Shown: piece by piece, positions 1-9,565 of the stretch
How the letters are laid out: each line of letters starts with the position of its first letter
Numbering within the stretch: position 1 is the first letter of the stretch
Translations under genes and position numbers: made by a program
Assembly: GCF_900109205.1 (NCBI RefSeq)
Contig: NZ_FNZB01000001.1
Location: 1,364,001 to 1,428,000, forward strand
Direction of reading: 5' to 3'
Source of the DNA: Sphingomonas sp. OV641
Lineage (GTDB): Bacteria > Pseudomonadota > Alphaproteobacteria > Sphingomonadales > Sphingomonadaceae
Length of the DNA: 64,000 nucleotides
Notes under the pieces: generated by a model
What the model was told of the DNA's origin: nothing
Seen by the model: the letters and a program-made list of their open reading frames with translations, nothing else
The model's database searches: none

Positions 1-2
1 GG

Positions 3-1625
3 GACGATCCCGAGGCGGTCACCTTCGCCACCAAGATGGCGATCGAGTTCCGCCAGAAGTTCCACCGCGACGTCGTGATCGACATGTGGTGCTATCGCCG
101 CTTCGGCCACAACGAGGGCGACGAGCCGGGCTTCACCCAGCCGCTGATGTACAAGGCGATCCGCAGCCACCCGCCGGTGAGCGAGATCTACGGCAAGCGC
201 CTTGTCGAGCAGGGCGTCGTCGATCAGGCGTGGATGGACGACAACGTCAAGCAGTTCACCACCGTTCTGGAAGGTGAGTTCGAGGCCGGGGCCAATTACA
301 AGCCGAACAAGGCCGACTGGTTCTCCGGTCGCTGGTCGGGCCTGCACGCGCCCGCCGATCCGGAAACCTCGCGCCGCAGCGTGGACACCGGCATCGAGCA
401 GAAGCTGTTCGATTCGATCGGCCGGACGCTGACCACCGTTCCCGACGATCTCGCCATCCACAAGACGCTGGCACGCGTGCTTGATGCCAAGCGCAACATG
501 TTCGCGACTGGCGAGAGTTTCGACTGGGCGACCGGCGAGGCGCTCGCCTTCGGCAGTCTCCTGTCGGAAGGCTATGGCGTGCGTCTGTCCGGGCAGGATT
601 CGGGCCGCGGCACCTTCTCGCAGCGGCATGCCGTGTGGGTCGATCAGAACACCGAAAAACGCTACGTGCCGCTGTGGAACATCGAGCACGGACACTTCGA
701 GGTGCTCGACAGCCCGCTGTCGGAATATGGCGTGCTCGGCTTCGAGTACGGCTATGCGCTGGCCGATCCGAAGACGCTGGTGATGTGGGAGGCGCAGTTC
801 GGCGACTTCGTCAACGGCGCGCAGATCATGATCGACCAGTTCATCGCGAGCGGTGAAGCCAAGTGGCTGCGCGCCAACGGCCTGGTGATGCTGCTGCCGC
901 ACGGTTATGAGGGCCAGGGTCCGGAGCATAGCTCCGCACGCCCCGAGCGCTTCCTCCAGCTCTGCGCGCAGGACAATATTCAGGTCGCGAACTGCACCAC
1001 GCCGGCGAACTACTTCCACCTGCTGCGCCGGCAGATGCACCGTCCGTTCCGCAAGCCGCTGATCGTGATGACCCCGAAGTCGCTGCTGCGCCACAAGCTG
1101 GCGGTGTCGACGGCGGCGGACTTCCTGGGCGACTCGCACTTCCGCCGCATCCTCTCCGACACCAACGGGTCGGCAGACGAGGCCACGAAGCGCCTGGTCC
1201 TGTGCACCGGCAAGGTCTCCTACGACCTGATCGAGGCGCGTGACGCGGCGGGTGACGAGAACACTCAGATCGTCCGTATCGAGCAGCTCTACCCCTTCCC
1301 GACCGAGGCTTTGGCCAAGCGGATCGCGCGCATGCCGAACCTGGAGGACGTGGTCTGGGCACAGGAAGAACCGCGCAACAATGGCTATTGGTTCTTCGTT
1401 GAGCCGTTCATCGAGGAAGCGCTGGGTGAAGCGGGCTGTGCGGTGAAGCGGCCGCGCTACGCCGGTCGTGCAGCGGCCGCCTCGCCGGCAACCGGCCTGA
1501 TGAAGCGCCACCAGGCCGAACAGGGCGCGCTGATCGCCGATGCGCTCGGCCACAGCGTGCGCGAGGAAATCCGCCGCACTCGCGGCGCCGAGACGATCAA
1601 GAAGGCCGGCAAGGCAGGCGCGTAA
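3..1625 (+). CDS. sucA: 2-oxoglutarate dehydrogenase E1 component, C-terminal part
   Basis: This is the thiamine-diphosphate-dependent E1 subunit of the TCA-cycle 2-oxoglutarate dehydrogenase complex, which decarboxylates 2-oxoglutarate and passes succinyl to E2. The frame is open from the left edge (codons in phase from base 3), so about 540 C-terminal residues are visible and roughly the first 400 of the usual 930-990 lie outside. Visible family signatures are HNEGDEPGFTQP just inside the window, GHFEVLDSPLSEYGVLGFEY in the middle, and PHGYEGQGPEHSSARPERFL, followed by the typical E1 C-terminal domain with QEEPRNNGYW. sucB follows 164 bp downstream in the same direction, the usual partner. 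Identification is secure; only the N-terminus is missing. Confidence 0.96.
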   Translation, partial: DDPEAVTFATKMAIEFRQKFHRDVVIDMWCYRRFGHNEGDEPGFTQPLMYKAIRSHPPVSEIYGKRLVEQGVVDQAWMDDNVKQFTTVLEGEFEAGANYKPNKADWFSGRWSGLHAPADPETSRRSVDTGIEQKLFDSIGRTLTTVPDDLAIHKTLARVLDAKRNMFATGESFDWATGEALAFGSLLSEGYGVRLSGQDSGRGTFSQRHAVWVDQNTEKRYVPLWNIEHGHFEVLDSPLSEYGVLGFEYGYALADPKTLVMWEAQFGDFVNGAQIMIDQFIASGEAKWLRANGLVMLLPHGYEGQGPEHSSARPERFLQLCAQDNIQVANCTTPANYFHLLRRQMHRPFRKPLIVMTPKSLLRHKLAVSTAADFLGDSHFRRILSDTNGSADEATKRLVLCTGKVSYDLIEARDAAGDENTQIVRIEQLYPFPTEALAKRIARMPNLEDVVWAQEEPRNNGYWFFVEPFIEEALGEAGCAVKRPRYAGRAAAASPATGLMKRHQAEQGALIADALGHSVREEIRRTRGAETIKKAGKAGA

Positions 1626-1757
1626 GTTCCACACGCAACCACCCCGGCGGAGGGTCCCATCAGAGTGATACTTTGATAGGTACTCAAGGCCGGGTCCGGT
1701 TGCGGCACGGATGTAACCACGCGAAGCGATCTCCAATCGGACGCTTCGTAATTGGGC

Positions 1758-1773
1758 CCCGGCCTTCGCCGGG
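1758..1773. repeat. short REP-like hairpin in the sucA-sucB spacer
   Basis: A 6-bp perfect stem (CCCGGC / GCCGGG) with a CTTC loop sits 16 bp before the sucB start. The wording resembles the short GC-rich palindromes that recur between genes in this kind of genome. It could reduce readthrough or stabilise mRNA ends; it has no U-tract, so it is not a classical terminator. Confidence 0.3.
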
Positions 1774-1789
1774 ATAGAAGGAAACGGGA

Positions 1790-3043
<1,254 letters not shown>

Positions 3044-3076
3044 TCCGGCCGGCTATGCCCGCCTGACTAGGGTTTT

Positions 3077-3110
3077 ACTCCCGCTGGCGCCTGCGCCGGC
3101 GGGAGTTTAT
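3077..3110. terminator. strong hairpin terminator after sucB
   Basis: A 14-bp stem with one G-U pair (arms 3077-3090 and 3093-3106) is followed by TTTAT on the plus strand and preceded by TTTT, which reads as a U-tract on the minus strand. It would end the sucAB transcript. It lies only 9 bases before the next start codon, which is unusual. Confidence 0.75.
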
Positions 3111-3119
3111 GTCTGGCGC

Positions 3120-4088
3120 ATGTCGATGCGTCTCCTTGCGCCGCTGCTCGCTTCCGCTGCTCTGGCACTCGCCGCCCCCGCCGCCGCTCAATCGACCGCC
3201 CCCCTCATGGAGCCGGGCGCGATCGAACGACTGAAGCCCGGCGAATTCCTCTGGGCGCCGCAAATCGCGCCGGCCGGGCCGGTCACGATGATCATCAGCC
3301 TGAAGACGCAGCGCGCCTACGTCTATCGCAACGGCGTGCCGATTGGCGTCAGCACCGTTTCCTCCGGCAAGCCGGGCCACAAGACGCCGACCGGCGTCTT
3401 CACAATCCTGCAAAAGGATGTCGACCACCACTCCAGCACCTACAACAACGCCCCCATGCCCTACATGCAGCGGCTCACGTGGGACGGCATCGCCCTCCAT
3501 GCCGGCTCGCTTCCCGGCTATCCGGCCAGTCACGGCTGCATTCGACTGCCGATGGGGTTCGCAAAGCTTCTCTACGGCGTGACCAGGCTCGGGCTGACGG
3601 TGGTGATCACCGACGACGCACTCGTGCCGGAGGTGTCGCCCGCCGCGAACCCGATGAAGGCGCCCGCGGCCGACCAGCACGCCAGCCCCACGCACTACAG
3701 CTGGAATCCCGAACGTGCCCCCACCGGGCCCGTGTCGATCATCGTGAGCGGACGCGATCGGCGCATGGTGGTGCTGCGCAACGGCAAGCAGATCGGGTCG
3801 GCCAACCTTGTGCTGCACGAACCGATCACGACGACCCAGGCCTTTACACTGAGAGCGGTCGACGATGCCGGTCCGCACTGGCTGCGCTTGCCGCTGCCCG
3901 GCGGCGGACCTCAGGCGACGGGCGAGCTGACGGCAGATGATCGCAGCAAGGGCCATGTGCCCGATGCCTTCCGCGCCAAGCTGGAAACGGTTCTGACGCC
4001 GGGCACGACGATGCTTGTCACGCGTGAGACGCTGGCGACCAGCGGCACTGGCAGCAAACTGGCGGTGCTGGTCACCGATCCGGAATAA
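3120..4088 (+). CDS. exported L,D-transpeptidase, YkuD family
   Basis: Probable periplasmic cell-wall enzyme that makes 3-3 peptidoglycan cross-links or anchors proteins to peptidoglycan. The 322-residue product begins with a signal peptide (hydrophobic LLAPLLASAALALAAPAAAQ). The YkuD catalytic signature is HAGSLPGYPASHGCIRLP with nucleophile cysteine near residue 140. Residues about 185-320 form a second, less conserved region that repeats the style of the first half (SIIVSGRDRRMVVLRNGKQIG resembles the early MIISLKTQRAYVYRNGVPIG), suggesting an internal duplication without a second catalytic motif. There is no clear ribosome binding site before ATG 3120, and the hairpin ends 10 bases upstream. 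ATG 3126 is an alternative start. Confidence 0.88.
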   Translation: MSMRLLAPLLASAALALAAPAAAQSTAPLMEPGAIERLKPGEFLWAPQIAPAGPVTMIISLKTQRAYVYRNGVPIGVSTVSSGKPGHKTPTGVFTILQKDVDHHSSTYNNAPMPYMQRLTWDGIALHAGSLPGYPASHGCIRLPMGFAKLLYGVTRLGLTVVITDDALVPEVSPAANPMKAPAADQHASPTHYSWNPERAPTGPVSIIVSGRDRRMVVLRNGKQIGSANLVLHEPITTTQAFTLRAVDDAGPHWLRLPLPGGGPQATGELTADDRSKGHVPDAFRAKLETVLTPGTTMLVTRETLATSGTGSKLAVLVTDPE

Positions 4089-4211
4089 ACGCTCCCGTCG
4101 CGCGCTTCGCCCGCGCGCCGGCGGCCACGCTCCTCCTGCCATCCGCCGCACTCATCGGCATTGCGCGCCACGGCTCATGTCGTAACAGGCGGATAGTTTT
4201 AGGAGATGTCG

Positions 4212-6026
4212 ATGCGCCGTACCCTTGCCCTGATGCTGTTGCCGATGCTGCCGCTGGTGCAGGGCGCTGCGCCCGCTCAGGCCCCCGTCTCGGCGCCCGC
4301 CGGCCAGCAGGATGCGGCGCTGCTGCAATTCCTGGACGCTGCCTATGATGCGCAGCTCGCCCTCAGCCCGGAATCGCAGACCCAGCTTGGCTTCAAGACG
4401 AACTACGATCGGCTTGACGATTATACCGACGCCGCTGCCGTGCGATCGCGCGATCTTTCCGAGCGTCAGCTCAAGGAGATGAAGGCGCGCTTCAAGCCGG
4501 AGCAGCTCGGTGAAAGTGCGCGCGTCAGCTACCGCCTGTTCGAATATGAGGTGGAGCGCGGTCGCGAGTCCTTCCGCTTCCGCAAGCATCGCTTCCCCGT
4601 GTCGACGAACGGCAGCCCGGCCGGCGACATTCCGGTCCTGTTGATCAACAACCACAAGGTTGAGAGTGTGGCGGATGCCAAGGCCTATGTCGGCCGGCTG
4701 CGCGATACGGAGCGCGTGATGCGCGAAGTGGCGGCCACCATGCGCGAGCAGGCCACCGCCGGCATCATCCCGAACAAGGTGAACTTCGCGCCCGCCCGCA
4801 ACGATGCGCGCAAAGTGATCACCGGCGCGCCGTTCGATGGCGGGCCGGACTCGACCGTGATGGCGGATTTCCGCAAGAAGGTGGCGGCGCTCGATGCGCC
4901 GGACGCAACCAAGCAGCAGCTTCTCGCGGAGGCGCAGGCGGCGCTCACCGGGCCGTTCAAGCGCGGCTATGACGTGCTGCTCGTCGCGCTGGATGAGATC
5001 GAGCCCAAGTCGAAGGGCAATTTCGGCGTGTGGAGCCTTCCGGATGGCGCCGCTTATTACGAAGATCGCCTGAAGAGCTCGACCACCACCAACCTGACGG
5101 CGGATCAGATCCACCAGATCGGTTTGCAGCAGGTGGCGGCAATCCGTCAGGAGATGGAGGCGATCAAGCGCCAGGTCGGCTTTTCAGGAACGCTGGAACA
5201 GTTCTTTGACCATATCCGCACCGATCCGAAGCTGAAGTACCCGAACACGGAAGCCGGCCGCGAACAATATCTTGCCGACGCGCGCGCTGTGATCGCGGAG
5301 GTCATGAAGCTGGCGCCGCGCTATTTCAGCGTGCTTCCCAAGGCGCCGCTGGAGGTTCGCGCCGTGGAAAAGTGGCGCGAGGGTACGGCGTCCACCGCCT
5401 TCTACAATTCGCCTTCCGCCGATGGCACGCGGCCAGGCATCTATTACGTCAATCTGGTTGACATGAACCAGACGCAGAAGGTGCAGGTCGCCGGCATCTC
5501 CGTTCATGAAGGCGCGCCGGGGCACCATTTCCAGATCGCCCGCCAGATGGAGCTGACGGGCATTCCCAAGTTCCGCAAGTTCGGCGGCTATGGCGCCTAT
5601 ATGGAAGGCTGGGGCCTCTATACCGAGCGGCTCGGCGACGAGATGGGCGTGTACAAGGATCCCTACACCCGCTTCGGGATGCTTTCGCTTCAGGTGTGGC
5701 GCGCGATCCGGCTGGTGCTTGATACCGGCATCCATTCCAAGCGCTGGACCCGCGATCAGGCGATCGCCTATTTCAAGAACAACAGCTCGGTTTCCGACAC
5801 GGACATCGCGCGCGAGGTTGACCGTTATTTCAACTGGCCGGGTCAGGCGACCAGCTACATGGTCGGACAGCAGAAGATCGTGGAGCTGCGCAACCGTGCG
5901 CAACGCGAGTTGGGTGGCCGCTTCGACATCCGCGAGTTTCATGAGGCGGTGTTGAGCCAGGGCGCATTGCCGCTCGATCTGCTGAATGAGCAGGTAACGC
6001 GCTACATCGCGGCCAAGCGCGGCTGA
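4212..6026 (+). CDS. exported DUF885 family protein, metallopeptidase-like
   Basis: Secreted or lipid-associated protein of the DUF885 family, which is common in sphingomonads and related to M-type zinc peptidases. No substrate is established from sequence. The N-terminus is a signal peptide (RRTLALMLLPMLPLVQGAAPAQA). The motif HEGAPGHHFQ near residue 432 matches the HEXXH-like metal site of the family, and EGWGLYTERLGDEMG downstream supplies the usual acidic ligand. AGGAG at 4201-4205 lies directly against ATG 4206 but is 6 bases from ATG 4212, so 4212 is preferred (604 residues). The gene stands alone and ends before a strong hairpin. Confidence 0.85.
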   Translation: MRRTLALMLLPMLPLVQGAAPAQAPVSAPAGQQDAALLQFLDAAYDAQLALSPESQTQLGFKTNYDRLDDYTDAAAVRSRDLSERQLKEMKARFKPEQLGESARVSYRLFEYEVERGRESFRFRKHRFPVSTNGSPAGDIPVLLINNHKVESVADAKAYVGRLRDTERVMREVAATMREQATAGIIPNKVNFAPARNDARKVITGAPFDGGPDSTVMADFRKKVAALDAPDATKQQLLAEAQAALTGPFKRGYDVLLVALDEIEPKSKGNFGVWSLPDGAAYYEDRLKSSTTTNLTADQIHQIGLQQVAAIRQEMEAIKRQVGFSGTLEQFFDHIRTDPKLKYPNTEAGREQYLADARAVIAEVMKLAPRYFSVLPKAPLEVRAVEKWREGTASTAFYNSPSADGTRPGIYYVNLVDMNQTQKVQVAGISVHEGAPGHHFQIARQMELTGIPKFRKFGGYGAYMEGWGLYTERLGDEMGVYKDPYTRFGMLSLQVWRAIRLVLDTGIHSKRWTRDQAIAYFKNNSSVSDTDIAREVDRYFNWPGQATSYMVGQQKIVELRNRAQRELGGRFDIREFHEAVLSQGALPLDLLNEQVTRYIAAKRG

Positions 6027-6033
6027 GCCGGAG

Positions 6034-6057
6034 AGCCGGCCGCGCGTGCGGCCGGCT
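6034..6057. terminator. hairpin after the DUF885 gene
   Basis: A perfect 10-bp stem (AGCCGGCCGC / GCGGCCGGCT) with loop GCGT lies 8 bases after the stop codon. It is followed by a weak U-run (GTTCG), so termination is likely but may be partial. Confidence 0.6.
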
Positions 6058-6135
6058 GTTCGACCATCGCCGCTTCACGGGCGCTACCTGGGTCGGGCGA
6101 AGCCGCAACAGCTTGGGGCGAAGCGGCGGCGGTGT

Positions 6136-6873
6136 TTATGCCGCGTGAAAACCGCCCTGGATCTCGCCATCCTCAACGCCGTTGATCGCGGCGATCAGGC
6201 GGGGCAGGTCGCTCAGCGATGACAGCCGGCTGTAACGCGGCTCGCTGACGGGCTCTGGCGCATGTTCGTGGCTCCACGCGTTCGGCTGCGGCACGAACGC
6301 CGCCCAGGCGCCCGCCTCCAGCGCGGGGTTGATATCCGAACGCAGCGAATCTCCCGCCATGATCGCCTCCATCGGAGAGACGCCGTGCCGCTCGATCAGG
6401 CGGCGGAAGGTGCCGACCGTCTTGTCGCTGACGATTTCCACCGCGCGGAAATAGCTGCCGAGCCCGGAGGCGGCGAGCTTCGTCTCCTGATGCAGTAGAT
6501 CGCCCTTCGTCAGCAGGACGAGTTCACCAATCTCCGCCAGCTTCTCGATCGTCTCGCCTACACCGTCGAGCAGGTCGACCGGGTGGCGCAGCAGGTCGCG
6601 TCCGGTTTCCAGGATCCTGGCGATACTTTCCACCGGCAGCGCATTGCCCCCCAGCTCCACCGCTGCCTCGATCATCGACAGCGTGAAGCTCTTCGCGCCA
6701 TAGCCGTAGTGCTTGAGATTGCGCTCCTCCACGGCGGACAGCGTGGCGCGAGCGATGCCGGCATCGGCGAACGTCGCGATCATCTCGGCGAACGCCCGCT
6801 CGGCAACTTCGAAATGCCGCATATTGTGCCAGAGCGTGTCGTCGGCATCGAGCAGGATGAGCTTTATGGCCAT
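6136..6873 (-). CDS. HAD superfamily hydrolase
   Basis: Small-molecule phosphatase of the haloacid dehalogenase superfamily, with architecture similar to YjjG-type nucleotidases; the substrate is unknown. In the 245-residue product, motif I is LDADDTLW (Asp9 and Asp11), motif II is the LLTKGD threonine region, and motif III/IV is MAGDSLRSDINPALEAGAW. The helical cap lies between motifs I and II. It is convergent with the DUF885 gene, and the 136 bp to its right hold no recognised gene. Start ATG 6873 gives the motif at the usual distance from the N-terminus. Confidence 0.82.
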   Translation of the reverse strand: MAIKLILLDADDTLWHNMRHFEVAERAFAEMIATFADAGIARATLSAVEERNLKHYGYGAKSFTLSMIEAAVELGGNALPVESIARILETGRDLLRHPVDLLDGVGETIEKLAEIGELVLLTKGDLLHQETKLAASGLGSYFRAVEIVSDKTVGTFRRLIERHGVSPMEAIMAGDSLRSDINPALEAGAWAAFVPQPNAWSHEHAPEPVSEPRYSRLSSLSDLPRLIAAINGVEDGEIQGGFHAA

Positions 6874-7008
6874 GCCCTGCTGTAATTGCCGCCAAGCGGA
6901 CGGGCCACGGCTAAGTTGGCGGGTGGCCCGCGGACATCTCGCCCACGCGCACCGCCAGCGGGGCGGATCAGGCAGAAGCTGCCGACCCGCCCTGTTCTTG
7001 CCAGTAGC

Positions 7009-8403
7009 TTACTTGTTCCGTGCCACGCACGCGCCGCCATCGGGCCCGACGGCGCCCTTGCACGTGCGGATGGTGGGAAGACGGTCGCTCACCTCGACCA
7101 GCCGGTTGGCGCCATCGGCACCGCGCACCAGATCGAACCCGTCGTACAGCATGCCGCTGGCGGTATAGGTGCGGAACACCAGCCTGCCCTGCTCCACGTC
7201 CACGATCTGGAACAGCTCGGTCGCTTCGGCCACCCGGTCGGGCTGCTTCAGCGCACGATCGTTCAGGCCGTACATCTTCGATCCCGTGACGGAAACGAGG
7301 TACACCGGCCCTTGCGGCGCGCCCTTGGCACGGGCAGCGCTGGCGGCGTCGCGACCTGCCTCTGCGGTCAGGCGGCTGTAGCAATGGTCGTGGCCCTGCA
7401 GCACCAGATCCACTTTGCGCCGCTCGAATACGGGCTTCCACGCCGCCTTCAGCACCGCGGTGTCCTTTGGCCGGGCGCAGGTGAAGATCGGCTGGTGAAA
7501 CAACACCACGTTCCACGTCGCCCGGCTCGCCGCCAGCGTCGCATCAAGCCACTTGGTCTGTGCGTCGAGCGCGCCGAGGTCGAGCGCCGCCGTGCCGTCC
7601 AGGATGATGAAGCGGACGCCCTGATAGTCCACGAAATAGGTCGTCGCCTTCACCGGATCGACGCCGTTCGCCGGCAGTGCGAATTGCAGCGGCCAGTAAG
7701 GCCCCAGCTTGCGACTTTCCTTGCCGCCCGGCAGCAGCACATCGACATATTCGTGATTGCCGGTCGCGGGCAGTTGCGGAACCTGGCTGTAGTTATAGCC
7801 GCCCGCCTGGTTCCACTCACCCCATTCGTCGTCGTGGTCGAGATCGTCGCGCTGCGCGGCGAGATCGCCGGCATGAACGGTCAGCGCGATCTTTCCTTGG
7901 GAGAAGCCCTCCCGAATGACCCGCGAGGCATAAGTGAGGATGCCGTTCTGCGTGTCGCCCAGATAGAGGAAGCGGAACGGCTTGAACGTCGCCGCCGCGG
8001 TGCGGAACTGGAACCATTCGGTCCAGCCGGCTGCGCCCTTCACCCGATAGGCATAGACCCGATCCGGCTCCAGCCCGGCGAAGCGCACCTGATGATAGTT
8101 GGCAGCGCCATTGGCGCTGTCGATCGGCCGGGTGGTGCCGCTGACGGTTCTTGCGTCGCGCTCCAGTGTCGGCCCGTCCACGGCCAGCACGATCTGCGCC
8201 TCCGCGCTGGACTGTGCGCGATCGGTGCGGAACGCCACCGCCATCTCGCGCGCAGGATCGGCCCCGGCCGTCAACACGATCCGGTCCGGGATAGAACGCG
8301 GCGCATAAGGCGTGCCCGGCGTGCGCGGGATCGGTGCCGTGCCCTCCTGCGCGCCCGCGGGCACGGCGAGAAGGGCAGCGGCGGCGAGCAGCAGTGCGCG
8401 CAT
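7009..8403 (-). CDS. exported metallophosphoesterase with purple-acid-phosphatase N-terminal domain
   Basis: Probable periplasmic phosphatase of 464 residues. A signal peptide (LLLAAAALLAVPAGAQ) is followed by a fibronectin-like purple acid phosphatase N-domain (about 35-140). The calcineurin-like domain has FLYLGDTQNG, HAGDLAA, ATGNHEY and LFHQPIF, and ends with LQGHDHCYSR; these are the metal-ligand blocks in the correct order. It overlaps by a base the stop of the truncated TonB-dependent receptor upstream (ATGA-type junction), so receptor and phosphatase were one operon. That suggests uptake of a phosphorylated compound and release of its phosphate. The receptor is now broken, so expression of this gene may be altered. 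Confidence 0.88.
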   Translation of the reverse strand: MRALLLAAAALLAVPAGAQEGTAPIPRTPGTPYAPRSIPDRIVLTAGADPAREMAVAFRTDRAQSSAEAQIVLAVDGPTLERDARTVSGTTRPIDSANGAANYHQVRFAGLEPDRVYAYRVKGAAGWTEWFQFRTAAATFKPFRFLYLGDTQNGILTYASRVIREGFSQGKIALTVHAGDLAAQRDDLDHDDEWGEWNQAGGYNYSQVPQLPATGNHEYVDVLLPGGKESRKLGPYWPLQFALPANGVDPVKATTYFVDYQGVRFIILDGTAALDLGALDAQTKWLDATLAASRATWNVVLFHQPIFTCARPKDTAVLKAAWKPVFERRKVDLVLQGHDHCYSRLTAEAGRDAASAARAKGAPQGPVYLVSVTGSKMYGLNDRALKQPDRVAEATELFQIVDVEQGRLVFRTYTASGMLYDGFDLVRGADGANRLVEVSDRLPTIRTCKGAVGPDGGACVARNK

Positions 8404-9262
8404 CAGAAATTCCCCCGAATGCCGAATTTCAGCGTGTAGGAATATTCCTCATACTGCAGCAGGCGGCGCGACACCGGCCCATTCTGATAAGCGACATATT
8501 TCGCGTTGTTGATGTTCACCCACTCACCGAAGATCTGGAAATTCGGCGTGATGCGATAGCGGGCGCTGGCGTCCAGCTGGAAATGCTCGCGCACATATCG
8601 GTCCTCCAGCGCCACGGCCTGCACTTCATCGAGGTATTTGTCTCGGAAGGTGCCGGCCAGACGGACGCTGACCGGGCCCTTTTCATAGCCGAGCACCGCA
8701 TTGAACGTATGACGCGATGACGCCGGCAGCGGAATGTCGCGGAGATCACCGGTGTCACCGTCGAACGTCTGCCCGTCCGCATCGGTGAAGGTATAGTTGA
8801 AATTGGTCAGCAGGCCGTCCCACGGCGCGGGCAGCATCGAATAGGCCTGCGAATAGCCGACCTCGAAACCGCGGATCTTCGCCTTGCCCATGTTCAGCGG
8901 GATGTCCGCTTCGGTAAAGGCGATGCCGCGATAGACGCCATTGTACGGTGCGTCGTCTTCCTCGAACGTCACCGTGGTGATGTAATCGTCGATGTCCTTG
9001 TAGAAGAAACCGGCCTGAAGCACGCTCGACTTCGCAAAATACCATTCCGCGCCGACGTCGAGGTTCCAGGCGCGATACGGCTTCAGGTCCGGATTGCCGA
9101 ACGCCCCTTCCAGATCGTCGCCGTCGCGCTCGATCGCGAAGCGGGGCGCAAGCTGGCCGATGCTCGGTCGCACCAGGCTCTTGAACCCGCCAAGACGCAG
9201 GACCAGGTCATTCGTCGCTTCGTAGCGAAGCACGGCGCTGGGCAGCCAGTCGGTATATGCAA
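8403..9262 (-). pseudogene. TonB-dependent receptor, C-terminal remnant cut by the mobile region
   Basis: Only the last ~285 residues of an outer-membrane TonB-dependent receptor remain: recognisable sequence starts at about AYTDWLPSAVLRYEATNDLV and runs through alternating beta-strand segments to YTLKFGIRGNF with a terminal Phe, the signal for outer-membrane insertion. The plug domain, TonB box and roughly two thirds of the barrel are missing. To the right of about 9262 the DNA switches to small plus-strand phage-type genes, and the missing N-terminal part is not found beyond 18652. It shares an operon-style overlap with the phosphatase. Exact junction is uncertain by 10-20 bp. Confidence 0.85.
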
Positions 9263-9278
9263 CGAAGAGGATCGCGGC

Positions 9279-9434
9279 ATGACCGAGCAACAGAAAGCCG
9301 ATTGGCTCATGGATCGGGGCTGGCGCCATGATCACTACGACATGTGGCTTCTGCCATCCTCCACGATGCGACCACTCCCGCTCGACAGTGCCTACCGCAT
9401 TGCGCTCATTCTGGAAGAGGCGGACGCAGCATGA
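9279..9434 (+). CDS. small phage-type protein of unknown function
   Basis: A 51-residue soluble protein (MTEQQKADWLMDRGWRHDHY...). It is not recognised. It begins 17 bp inside the mobile region and its stop overlaps the next start (ATGA at 9431), which is how the other early genes of this block are joined. That overlap and the Trp/His/Tyr-rich content support a real gene. It may be the first intact gene after the junction. Confidence 0.55.
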   Translation: MTEQQKADWLMDRGWRHDHYDMWLLPSSTMRPLPLDSAYRIALILEEADAA

Positions 9435-9565
9435 CCGAAGCCGACGACCCCTCCTACTGGGAGTATGAGGAAAACGATTGCTGGAATTGTGGAGGCGAGG
9501 GCTTCGTGTCCTCATGCTTTGAGGAGTGGGCCTGCATGTACCCTGACGAAGGCTGCGACCTGTGA
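9431..9565 (+). pseudogene. small zinc-finger-like phage protein, probably truncated
   Basis: 44 residues with CWNCGGEG (a DnaJ-like CxxCGGxG half-finger) followed by further cysteines (SCFEEWAC, EGCDL). Phage proteins of this style normally continue with another CxxxC pair, but here the frame stops right after EGCDL, exactly where the minus-strand tail fragment begins. I infer that the C-terminal cysteines were lost at the junction. It is coupled to the gene before it by an ATGA overlap. Function unknown; a zinc-binding role is likely from the cysteines. Confidence 0.5.

Noticed and set aside
6886..8439. A 517-codon plus-strand frame opposite the phosphatase gene.
   Set aside because: It covers exactly the phosphatase on the other strand, and its composition is antisense-like.
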